NCBI GenBank assembly: GCA_025350885.1 | Contig: JANXXA010000126.1 | Location: 1 to 10,774, forward strand | From: Phenylobacterium sp. | GTDB taxonomy: Bacteria; Pseudomonadota; Alphaproteobacteria; Caulobacterales; Caulobacteraceae | DNA: 10,774 nucleotides | Direction of reading: 5' to 3' | In this document: positions 6,223 to 10,774 of the stretch, piece after piece | Numbering within the stretch: the stretch's first letter is position 1 | Layout: each line of letters opens with the position of its first letter | The notes under the pieces: generated by a model | Database searches by the model: none | What the model was told of the DNA's origin: nothing | The model's input: the letters and a program-made list of their open reading frames with translations, nothing else | Position numbers and translations under genes: made by a program

Positions 6223-7272
6223 ATGGCCAGGTACGACAGCATTCTGGGAACCGTCGGCAACACGCCGGTTGTGAGGATCAACCGCCTGGCGCCCGCCGGG
6301 GTGAACCTTTACGTCAAGGTCGAGGCCTTCAATCCGCTGGGTTCGGTGAAGGACCGCCTGGCCTTGGGGGTCATCGAGGCCGCCGAGAAATCCGGCGCGC
6401 TGAAGCCTGGCCAGACCGTCATCGAAGCCACCAGCGGCAACACCGGCATCGGTCTTGCCATGGTCTGCGCGGCCAAGGGCTATCCCCTGGTGGTCATCAT
6501 GGCCGACAGCTTTTCGATCGAGCGGCGCCGGCTGATGCGGTTCCTGGGGGCCAAGGTGATCCTCACCCCCGCCGCGCTGCGGGCCACCGGCATGCTGGCC
6601 AAGACCGTCGAGCTGGCCGAGGCGCACGGCTGGTTCATGACCCGCCAGTTCGAGAACGAAGCCAACGCCGACACGCACTCGAAGACCACGGCGGCCGAGA
6701 TCCTGGCCGATTTCTCCGGCGAGCAACTGGACTACTGGGTCACCGGCTACGGCACCGGCGGCACGCTGAAGGGGGTCGCGCGCGTGTTGCGCGAGCAGAG
6801 CCCGAAGACCCGCATCGTCGTCTGCGAACCGTCCGACGCCGGGCTGATCGCCAGCGGCGAGGCCCAGCCGATGAACCCCGACGGCTCGCCGTCCGCCGGC
6901 CATCCGGCCTGGAAGCCGCATCCCATGCAGGGCTGGACTCCCGATTTCATCGCCAAGCTGACCGGTGACGCCGTGGCCGCGGGCCTGATTGACCAGCTGA
7001 TGCCGATCCCCGGACCCGAGGCGATCCGGCTCAGCCAGGAATTGGCGACGAAGGAGGGCATCTTCTGCGGCATCACCTCTGGGGCGACCTTCGCCGGGGC
7101 GCTGAAGATCGCCGCCGACGCGCCCAAGGGAACCAACATCCTGGCCATGCTGCCGGACACCGGCGAGCGCTATCTGTCGACTCCGCTGTTCGCCGACATT
7201 CCCGCCGAGATGACCGACGAAGAGCAGACCATCCTGCGCTCGACCCCGATGTTCGCCGAACCTGCGGCCTGA
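6223..7272 (+). CDS. cysK: Cysteine synthase-type PLP-dependent enzyme (CysK-like)
   Basis: This 349-residue enzyme belongs to the fold-type II PLP family. The N-terminus SILGTVGNTPVVRINRL is typical. NPLGSVKDR at 37-45 contains the PLP-binding lysine K43, SGNTG at 71-75 is the substrate loop, GTGGT at 177-181 binds the PLP phosphate, and GITSGA (283-288) and PDTGERYL (311-318) complete the cysteine synthase pattern. It is expected to make L-cysteine from O-acetylserine and sulfide in the cytosol. It is longer than the usual ~310-325 residues, with an extra segment around 206-238 (from DAGLIASGEAQP to HPMQGW) and a short acidic C-terminal tail. MADSFSIERR (93-102) and RQFENEANADTH (141-152) differ from typical CysK but keep the pattern. 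Alternatives are an O-phosphoserine sulfhydrylase or a cystathionine-beta-synthase-like enzyme without CBS domains. It is not tightly coupled to either neighbour. Confidence 0.87.
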   Translation: MARYDSILGTVGNTPVVRINRLAPAGVNLYVKVEAFNPLGSVKDRLALGVIEAAEKSGALKPGQTVIEATSGNTGIGLAMVCAAKGYPLVVIMADSFSIERRRLMRFLGAKVILTPAALRATGMLAKTVELAEAHGWFMTRQFENEANADTHSKTTAAEILADFSGEQLDYWVTGYGTGGTLKGVARVLREQSPKTRIVVCEPSDAGLIASGEAQPMNPDGSPSAGHPAWKPHPMQGWTPDFIAKLTGDAVAAGLIDQLMPIPGPEAIRLSQELATKEGIFCGITSGATFAGALKIAADAPKGTNILAMLPDTGERYLSTPLFADIPAEMTDEEQTILRSTPMFAEPAA

Positions 7273-7398
7273 CGGCATTCGATGCTGACCTGGGTCGGGT
7301 CCGCCGGGACAGCAGTCCACCACCGACTTGCGCGATATTTTGGTCCACGCGGCGATTGCGCGGAACAGGACATGACGCCGGTTGTTGCACTGCCGACA

Positions 7399-7410
7399 CG
7401 GCGATCGCCG
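7399..7410. repeat. 12-base perfect palindrome CGGCGATCGCCG
   Basis: This palindrome lies 26 bases before the DUF3597 start and contains GCGATCGC. It could be an operator or simply a common GC-rich palindrome. The 163-base intergenic stretch also holds TTGCGCG twice (7328-7334 and 7356-7362) and an AT-rich TATTTT at 7336-7341, with no matching -35 box seen. Confidence 0.35.
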
Positions 7411-7425
7411 GCTCTCAAGCAAGCC

Positions 7426-7430
7426 AGGAA
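7426..7430 (+). promoter_or_regulatory. Shine-Dalgarno AGGAA that fixes the DUF3597 start
   Basis: AGGAA lies 5 bases before ATG 7436. The family-typical N-terminus MGIFSTIMDKIF begins there, so the in-frame upstream TTG start at 7382 is rejected. Confidence 0.75.
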
Positions 7431-7435
7431 ACACC

Positions 7436-7819
7436 ATGGGCATCTTCAGCACCATCATGGACAAGATCTTTCACCACGCGGCGGTTGAACCGGCGCCGGT
7501 CGCGCCGGCCGCGGCGGTTGCGGCCGCTCCGACCGCCGCAGTCGCAGCATCCCCGACCCCGGCCGTCGATGTTGCGGCGGTGCTGACTCACCTGGCCAGC
7601 CAGAAGGGTGGCGGCGGCAACTGGCAGACCTCCATCGTCGACCTCCTGAAGCTCCTGGATCTCGATCCCAGCCTCGCGGCCCGCAAGCAATTGGCCGACG
7701 AACTGAATGTCCACGTGGCCGGCGACGGAACCGCTGAGGAGAACATCGCCCTGTCCAAGGCGGTCATGCAAAAGCTGGCCGAAAACGGCGGCAAGGTTCC
7801 GGAAAGCCTTCAGGGCTGA
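7436..7819 (+). CDS. DUF3597 domain-containing protein
   Basis: This 127-residue protein has the full DUF3597 pattern. It starts with a conserved MGIFSTIMDKIFHH leader and continues with a low-complexity Ala/Pro/Val linker (about 15-46, near-perfect APxAAV units). The domain follows: VDVAAVLTHLA (44-54), NWQTSIVDLLKLLDLD (62-77), SLAARKQLADELN (79-91), and an ending VMQKLAENGGKVPESL (110-125). The biochemical role of the family is unknown. No signal peptide or membrane segment is seen, so it is probably cytosolic, with the flexible linker tethering the N-terminal helix to the domain. It stands alone, 163 bases from the upstream gene and converging on the minus-strand gene at 7879-8160. Composition matches the surrounding chromosome. 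Confidence 0.88.
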   Translation: MGIFSTIMDKIFHHAAVEPAPVAPAAAVAAAPTAAVAASPTPAVDVAAVLTHLASQKGGGGNWQTSIVDLLKLLDLDPSLAARKQLADELNVHVAGDGTAEENIALSKAVMQKLAENGGKVPESLQG

Positions 7820-7878
7820 ACCGCGGTCACCGCGCGCGCTCTGGCCGGCGACGGATGAAATTTTTCGAGATCCCGCCT

Positions 7879-8160
7879 CTAACGGAATACGTAGATCCCG
7901 CCGGCGCCACCCTGTGGCGCCTCGGATAGGCCGCGGATCTCCAGCCGCGCGCGGCGCGCGCCACAGACACAGCGCAGCCGCGTCTCAAGCAGTGCCGTGG
8001 CCTGGCGTCCCAGCCCCTGGCCGACCCAAGGATGAGGGTCGATCACCGCTTCGCGCCCGCAACGGCAGACCGCCCAGAGGCTGGACCGCGCCGCCAGCGC
8101 CTGGTTCAGCCTGGGCCACGCGGGCCAGGTCTCCACGATCCGAAATGCGCCGTCCGCCAT
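7879..8160 (-). CDS. Small CxC...CxC protein, putative zinc ribbon
   Basis: This 93-residue protein has two cysteine pairs, CRCG at 32-35 and CVCG at 64-67, about 30 residues apart. Each pair is followed by Gly and basic residues as in zinc knuckles. The region between them is rich in Gly, Leu and Arg (DPHPWVGQGLGRQATALLETRLR), and beta-like stretches follow (ARLEIRGL). Four cysteines in this arrangement suggest one structural zinc site. A strong GGAGG Shine-Dalgarno (8166-8170 on the plus strand) stands 5 bases before the ATG, and a TATAGT element lies further upstream, supporting real expression. The gene is downstream of coq7 on the same strand with 97 bases between, and it probably has its own promoter. 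No function is assigned; nucleic-acid or protein binding would be inference. Confidence 0.72.
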   Translation of the reverse strand: MADGAFRIVETWPAWPRLNQALAARSSLWAVCRCGREAVIDPHPWVGQGLGRQATALLETRLRCVCGARRARLEIRGLSEAPQGGAGGIYVFR

Positions 8161-8170
8161 GTTCGCCTCC

Positions 8171-8180
8171 GTTCCGGAAC
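8171..8180. repeat. Perfect palindrome GTTCCGGAAC before the zinc-ribbon gene
   Basis: This 10-base perfect palindrome is immediately upstream of the GGAGG ribosome site of the minus-strand gene and close to the start point predicted from TATAGT. The position would suit an operator, but a single short palindrome is weak evidence. Confidence 0.35.
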
Positions 8181-8189
8181 AAAAGCAGA

Positions 8190-8195
8190 ACTATA
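8190..8195 (-). promoter_or_regulatory. Possible -10 box (TATAGT) for the zinc-ribbon gene
   Basis: Read on the minus strand this hexamer matches TATAAT at five of six positions and stands out in GC-rich sequence. It lies about 20 bases before the GGAGG site. No good -35 hexamer is found at 16-18 bases, so it is only a candidate. Confidence 0.3.
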
Positions 8196-8257
8196 GGAGT
8201 CGCGCCAGTCCCTTGAGGCTGTGCTTCGCGAGCCACGCAACCGGCCCGGTAGCAGCC

Positions 8258-8821
8258 CTACAGTTTCTCGCTGATCCTGATCGCCGTGCGGCAGCCCATG
8301 CGGATGACGGCGGCCAGCACGGCGTAGCCCGGCGCCTCACGCGCGCCTTCGGCGACGGCCAGGTCGCGGTGGGCCAGTTCTTCAGCCCGGAAGGTCGCGA
8401 GTTCGGCGGCGAGCTCGGGCTCACGTCCGGACAATTCGGCGATCTGATCGGCATAGTGGTCCTCGATGACGCTCTCGACCGCCTCGGTGCAGGCGTGGGC
8501 CGCTCGGTCGCCCATCAGCGCCGTGCCGGCGCCCAGCGCGAAGGCGGCCATCCGCCAGACCGGGGCCAGGGCCGTCGGCCGCACGCGCCGCTCGGTCAGC
8601 AGCGCCTCGAAGCGGGCCAGGTGGGCAGCTTCCTGGGTCTGCATGTGGGCCAGCTGACCGGCAATCCGGTCATGGCCGGACGCGCCCGCGAGCACGGCGC
8701 GCTGGCCGCGATAGATCGCCACCGCGGCCATTTCCCCGGCGTGATCAACGCGCAGGATCTCAGCCAGGCGCGCGGCGCGTGCGCCCTGTCCGGGCCGGGG
8801 CGGGATCGGCTTGCCGCTCAT
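8258..8821 (-). CDS. coq7: Coq7-type di-iron demethoxyubiquinone hydroxylase
   Basis: This 187-residue protein belongs to the Coq7/UbiM-independent di-iron hydroxylase family, which adds the C6 hydroxyl to demethoxyubiquinone late in ubiquinone synthesis at the inner membrane. The metal-ligand motifs are in order: RVDHAGE at 24-30 (E30), QEAAH at 63-67 (E64, H67), CTEAVE at 111-116 (E113) and EELAH at 147-151 (E148, H151). They form the two ExxH-containing halves of the four-helix ferritin-like fold. Length is normal for the family. The start at ATG 8821 gives MSGKPIPPRP and overlaps the dsbB stop as ATGA. The frame is open further upstream to 9217, but that extension lies over dsbB and has no family similarity. 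The overlap implies translational coupling. DsbB passes electrons to ubiquinone, so the neighbours share the quinone. Confidence 0.92.
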   Translation of the reverse strand: MSGKPIPPRPGQGARAARLAEILRVDHAGEMAAVAIYRGQRAVLAGASGHDRIAGQLAHMQTQEAAHLARFEALLTERRVRPTALAPVWRMAAFALGAGTALMGDRAAHACTEAVESVIEDHYADQIAELSGREPELAAELATFRAEELAHRDLAVAEGAREAPGYAVLAAVIRMGCRTAIRISEKL

Positions 8822-9321
8822 CGTTTGCTCCGTTCGCGCGCCGACGCAGCGACGCTCAGCCCGGCCAGCCCCAGGGAGGCCAGCGCGTTCCAGCCGGCCA
8901 TCGACAGACCGGCGAACATCCACGCCGCGTGATCGCAGGCCGGCATCTGCTGCCCGGCCCCGTTCAGCAGGTCCTTCAGCGCCGCCGCCGTGACCGTGCC
9001 GGATCCCGAACAACTCGCCGGCCCCGGCCAGAACCGCAGCTCGACGCCCGCGTGATAACCGGCGATCCCGGCGCCGATGAGGAACACCAGCGCCAGCACC
9101 CAGCAACTGGCCTCGCGCAGTCTGGGCCCGCCCGGCATGCGCACCGCGACCATGGCGACCGCGGCAAAGCCGGCGGCCACCCAGTAGACGGTCCGTTGCT
9201 TGAGGCAGAGCTCGCACGGGGCCAGTCCGCCGAACCTCTGGAAGGCATGGGCTGCGGCCAGCATGGCGGCCGACGCCAGCAGCGCGCAGAACCGCCAGCG
9301 GTCGAGGACGGGATGCAACAT
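8818..9321 (-). CDS. dsbB: Disulfide bond formation protein B (DsbB family)
   Basis: This 167-residue inner-membrane protein would reoxidise periplasmic DsbA-type oxidases and pass electrons to quinone. The first periplasmic loop carries the redox pair in APCELCLKQR (C36, C39), the family motif followed by the conserved Arg. The second loop has its pair at C104 (PASCSGSG) and C129 (PACD), followed by the family segment AWMFAGLSMAGWNA (133-146). Four hydrophobic helices fit about 11-26, 46-60, 73-88 and 144-158. The ATG at 9321 gives MLHPVLDRW, a typical DsbB start; an in-frame TTG at 9339 adds six residues and has no better ribosome site. The stop overlaps the coq7 ATG by 4 bases, and the upstream gene ends 26 bases before the start, making a three-gene operon. 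An additional C73 lies in a membrane helix. Confidence 0.9.
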   Translation of the reverse strand: MLHPVLDRWRFCALLASAAMLAAAHAFQRFGGLAPCELCLKQRTVYWVAAGFAAVAMVAVRMPGGPRLREASCWVLALVFLIGAGIAGYHAGVELRFWPGPASCSGSGTVTAAALKDLLNGAGQQMPACDHAAWMFAGLSMAGWNALASLGLAGLSVAASARERSKR

Positions 9322-9347
9322 CGCCGGATAGAAGCGCAATTTTGCGT

Positions 9348-9926
9348 CTAACCCAAGACCTTCACGAGAACGACAGCGCCGACCAGCACCGCAACGCCGA
9401 CAATGACGTAGATCGTCAGCCGCTTTTCGAACTCGGCCAGAATCGCCGGGCCATAGAATTTCAGCACCGTAGCTTCGGCGAAGAACCGCGCACCCCGGGT
9501 CAGGACGGAGGCCCAGGCAAAGGTAAACAGGTCAAAACGCGCCAGGCCGGCGGTAATCGTCACAAGCTTGTACGGGATTGGCGTCAGCCCCTTGAAGAGG
9601 ATCACCCCCAGGCCGTAACGGGCGAACCACGCCTGGAATTCCTGCTGTCCGTCCGCATGGCCGAAGAAGGCCAGGATGGAATGGGCCAGCGGCGCCACGA
9701 ACACACCGATCGCATAGCCCAGGAACCCCCCGAGCACCGAGGCAACGGTACAGACTCCGGCATAGATATAGGCGCGCCGCGGACGGGCCGCGACCATGGG
9801 CGCCAGCATGATATCGGGCGGAATCGGGAAGAAGGAGCTTTCGGCGAACGACACCAGCGCCAGCGCCAGCATCGCGTGGCGCGAGGCCGCCAGCGCCATC
9901 ACTCCATCGTAGGTCTTTCGAAGCAT
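9348..9926 (-). CDS. yqaA: YqaA/DedA-type VTT-domain membrane protein
   Basis: This 192-residue polytopic inner-membrane protein belongs to the YqaA branch of the DedA/VTT superfamily. Its signature residues are FAESSFFPIPPDIMLAPM at 27-44 (conserved Glu and the Pro-x-Pro re-entrant region), FKGLTPIPYK at 111-120 and TRGARFF at 143-149. Hydrophobic helices are seen near 19-33, 55-82, 122-142 and 172-190. DedA-type proteins are implicated in proton-coupled lipid translocation and envelope homeostasis; the exact substrate here is unknown. The ATG at 9926 follows a GGGACGACC stretch, a weak ribosome site. It is the first gene of a minus-strand operon with dsbB (26-base gap) and coq7, all acting at the inner membrane. 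Length is normal and no key residue is obviously missing. Confidence 0.87.
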   Translation of the reverse strand: MLRKTYDGVMALAASRHAMLALALVSFAESSFFPIPPDIMLAPMVAARPRRAYIYAGVCTVASVLGGFLGYAIGVFVAPLAHSILAFFGHADGQQEFQAWFARYGLGVILFKGLTPIPYKLVTITAGLARFDLFTFAWASVLTRGARFFAEATVLKFYGPAILAEFEKRLTIYVIVGVAVLVGAVVLVKVLG

Positions 9927-9957
9927 CGGTCGTCCCGGGAATCGTCAGCCCTCTGCG

Positions 9958-10068
9958 CTAGCAGGCGTGGGCGGCCTTGTCGCCGCGGTTCGCGCGATCC
10001 GGCGCCGGGAAATCGACCACCGCCTGAGTGATAATCCAGCCGTGACGACAATCTACGTCAGCTTGCAT
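9958..10068 (-). CDS. Doubtful 36-codon small ORF upstream of yqaA
   Basis: An ATG at 10068 preceded by GAGAAGG (8-base spacer) opens a 36-residue frame that starts MQADVDCRHGW and ends KAAHAC, with its stop 31 bases before yqaA. Codon third positions become GC-rich only in the second half. The peptide has no hydrophobic segment or recognised motif. It could be a leader peptide or a chance frame in the promoter region. It is listed because the ribosome site and position are suggestive. Confidence 0.2.
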   Translation of the reverse strand: MQADVDCRHGWIITQAVVDFPAPDRANRGDKAAHAC

Positions 10069-10133
10069 GACAATCGCCTTCTCACCGGAGGAATACGACT
10101 GTAGGTTGAAGTTGGGTTGGGGGTCCCGAGGGC

Positions 10134-10140
10134 AGGAGGT
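10134..10140 (+). promoter_or_regulatory. Shine-Dalgarno AGGAGGT that fixes the PEP-CTERM gene start
   Basis: A full AGGAGGT lies 4 bases before ATG 10145. The same frame extends upstream to 10067, but that part is hydrophilic and would hide the signal peptide inside the protein, so 10145 is the start. Confidence 0.75.
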
Positions 10141-10144
10141 TCGT

Positions 10145-10537
10145 ATGCTGGTAAGAGAGTTGATCGCCGCGGTGTTGGCGTTGGCCGTCGCCGGATCGAC
10201 CGGCGCCGCGACAGTTTTCGGCGGGCCGAAGATCGATTCCGCGATAGCTCCTGCCCCGGCCTTGTCCGTCGATCCAGCGACAGCATGGGCCGATTTCGCT
10301 TCCGCCAACCTCGGCGATGTCGCGGGCCCGGGCATTCGCGACGCCCACCTGGGCGCCTCGGAAGTCAGCGATACGCTGGAATTGTACCGCAGGAATTCGT
10401 TGAGCGGGCGTGACGTCGACCTGGGCGCGGGCGTCGCCTCGGTCCCTGAGCCGATGGCCTGGACGATGATGATCGCCGGCGTCGGGCTGGCCGGGGCGAT
10501 GCTTCGTCGCCGGCGCGGGCTGACTTCCCTAAATTAG
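10145..10537 (+). CDS. Small exported PEPxxW-type PEP-CTERM sorting-signal protein
   Basis: This 130-residue protein has a hydrophobic signal peptide (LIAAVLALAVAGSTGAA, 6-22, with a likely cleavage after A22). At the end is a PEP-CTERM-like tripartite signal: VPEPMAWTMMIAGVG at 100-114 (PEP box with W106), a hydrophobic stretch to about 120, and the RRRR cluster at 121-124. In characterised systems such C-termini are processed by exosortase (EpsH/XrtA-type) enzymes, and the proteins are exported to the surface or matrix with exopolysaccharide. PEPxxWA variants are common in Sphingomonadales and Caulobacterales. The mature part is short, polar and Asp/Ala-rich, with no recognised domain. No exosortase or polysaccharide gene is in the window, so its sorting enzyme must be elsewhere. 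The protein ends LTSLN six residues after the Arg cluster. Confidence 0.83.
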   Translation: MLVRELIAAVLALAVAGSTGAATVFGGPKIDSAIAPAPALSVDPATAWADFASANLGDVAGPGIRDAHLGASEVSDTLELYRRNSLSGRDVDLGAGVASVPEPMAWTMMIAGVGLAGAMLRRRRGLTSLN

Positions 10538-10548
10538 TTACATATGAT
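10520..10548 (+). promoter_or_regulatory. Candidate sigma-70-type promoter for the right-end small gene
   Basis: CTGACT (10520-10525, 4 of 6 to TTGACA) and TATGAT (10543-10548, 5 of 6 to TATAAT) are separated by exactly 17 bases. A start point near 10555 would lie just ahead of the ribosome site at 10567. This supports ATG 10580 over the in-frame ATG at 10544, which lies inside the -10 box. The promoter overlaps the end of the PEP-CTERM gene. Confidence 0.45.
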
Positions 10549-10566
10549 ACCAATCGGCCCAGCAAT

Positions 10567-10572
10567 GGAGAG
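10567..10572 (+). promoter_or_regulatory. Shine-Dalgarno GGAGAG for the right-end small gene
   Basis: GGAGAG lies 7 bases before ATG 10580, which makes 10580 a better start than the in-frame ATGs at 10544 and 10565. Confidence 0.6.
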
Positions 10573-10579
10573 ACCGGTG

Positions 10580-10762
10580 ATGGCCGTAGAGATTCAGCCC
10601 CAGTCGCGCGATCTGTTCGACAACCATGAGGAAATGCTGTTGCATACGAACGAAGGAGTTGAGCCGCATACCAAGGCAACGCTGCGGCATATCAAGGAGT
10701 TGAGGGAGAAGCACGGGATTGATTACGACTCGCATGGGAGCTACAGATTTGTTGAGGAGTAG
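10580..10762 (+). CDS. Orphan 60-residue hypothetical protein of lower GC
   Basis: This encodes a hydrophilic 60-residue protein beginning MAVEIQPQSRDLFDNHEE. It has a long predicted helix across HTKATLRHIKELREKHG (42-58 counted from the 10544 start, about 30-46 from this one) and ends DYDSHGSYRFVEE. It is rich in His, Glu and Lys, with no Cys, signal peptide or membrane segment. No family was recognised. By hand count about 53% of bases 10581-10760 are G or C, and many codons end in A or T, unlike the strongly GC-ending codons of every other gene here. That fits recent acquisition or a gene with different codon constraints. A promoter-like pair and a GGAGAG ribosome site precede it, and nothing follows before the window ends. 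A small regulatory or antitoxin-like protein is conceivable but not shown. Confidence 0.55.
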   Translation: MAVEIQPQSRDLFDNHEEMLLHTNEGVEPHTKATLRHIKELREKHGIDYDSHGSYRFVEE

Positions 10763-10774
10763 TGGGCTTACTCT

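Larger units (their letters stand above)
9927..10144. promoter_or_regulatory. Divergent intergenic region with paired GACAATC repeats
   Basis: These 218 bases lie between yqaA (minus strand) and the PEP-CTERM gene (plus strand) and should hold both promoters. GACAATC occurs at 10047-10053 and again at 10069-10075, with starts 22 bases apart (about two helical turns), a layout suiting a regulator bound on one DNA face. On the minus strand a CTGACG box with a GATTAT 19 bases later is a poor sigma-70-like match. A 36-codon minus-strand frame also lies here and is listed separately. The 10070-10130 segment is less GC-rich than the flanking genes. Confidence 0.35.

Noticed and set aside
7328..7362. 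Two TTGCGCG copies as an array or repeat family
   Set aside because: There are only two copies of a 7-base GC-rich word with no wider similarity. This is expected by chance.
7820..7878. ACCGCGGTCACCGCG and ATTTTTC between the convergent genes as a bidirectional terminator
   Set aside because: The inverted repeat has a loop of at most one base and is about 25 bases from the T-run, so it does not form an intrinsic terminator.
8822..9217. Long N-terminal extension of the coq7 frame on the minus strand
   Set aside because: It overlies dsbB in another frame, has no similarity to Coq7, and the ATG at 8821 gives a normal-length family member.
10069..10335. Minus-strand extension of the small frame across the PEP-CTERM gene
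   Set aside because: The opposite strand has a signal peptide, AGGAGGT site and PEP-CTERM tail. Only the part outside that gene was kept, as a doubtful small ORF.

Overview
The window is high-GC, densely coded DNA from a Gram-negative bacterium, most likely an alphaproteobacterium of the Caulobacterales (Phenylobacterium/Caulobacter-like). This placement is inferred from the base composition, the DUF3597 protein, the PEPxxW-type C-terminal sorting signal with its RRRR tail, a Coq7-type ubiquinone hydroxylase and a quinone-linked DsbB. No rRNA, tRNA, CRISPR array, insertion sequence or prophage gene was seen, and no stretch without a gene exceeds 300 bases.

Layout. (1) 1-2769, minus strand: two flavoproteins in an apparent operon. 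A geranylgeranyl-reductase-type enzyme comes first, then a desaturase/amine-oxidase-type enzyme that runs off the left edge. (2) 2976-5618, plus strand, divergent from the first block: a SLOG-domain protein fused to four predicted membrane helices (a SLATT-like architecture from nucleotide-signalling and conflict systems), followed 33 bases later by an ornithine cyclodeaminase/mu-crystallin family dehydrogenase. (3) 5705-7272, plus strand: two small overlapping genes (a basic/acidic bipartite protein and a cysteine-rich pentapeptide-like protein), then a cysteine-synthase-type PLP enzyme. (4) 7436-7819, plus strand: a DUF3597 protein. (5) 7879-9926, minus strand: a small CxC...CxC protein, then the compact yqaA-dsbB-coq7 set. 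DsbB and Coq7 overlap by 4 bases, and both depend on ubiquinone chemistry. (6) 10145-10537, plus strand: a small exported PEP-CTERM-type protein. (7) 10580-10762, plus strand: an orphan 60-residue protein of clearly lower GC with its own promoter-like sequence.

Most of the window looks like ordinary chromosome. The best candidate for an undescribed system is the SLOG-4TM protein, with the adjacent NAD(P)-binding enzyme as its only obvious partner. The next most interesting items are the flavoenzyme pair of unknown lipid or isoprenoid substrate and the low-GC orphan gene at the right end.

Several starts were moved from the longest open frame to a start codon with a Shine-Dalgarno sequence or a family-typical N-terminus: 6223, 7436, 8821, 9321, 10145 and 10580.
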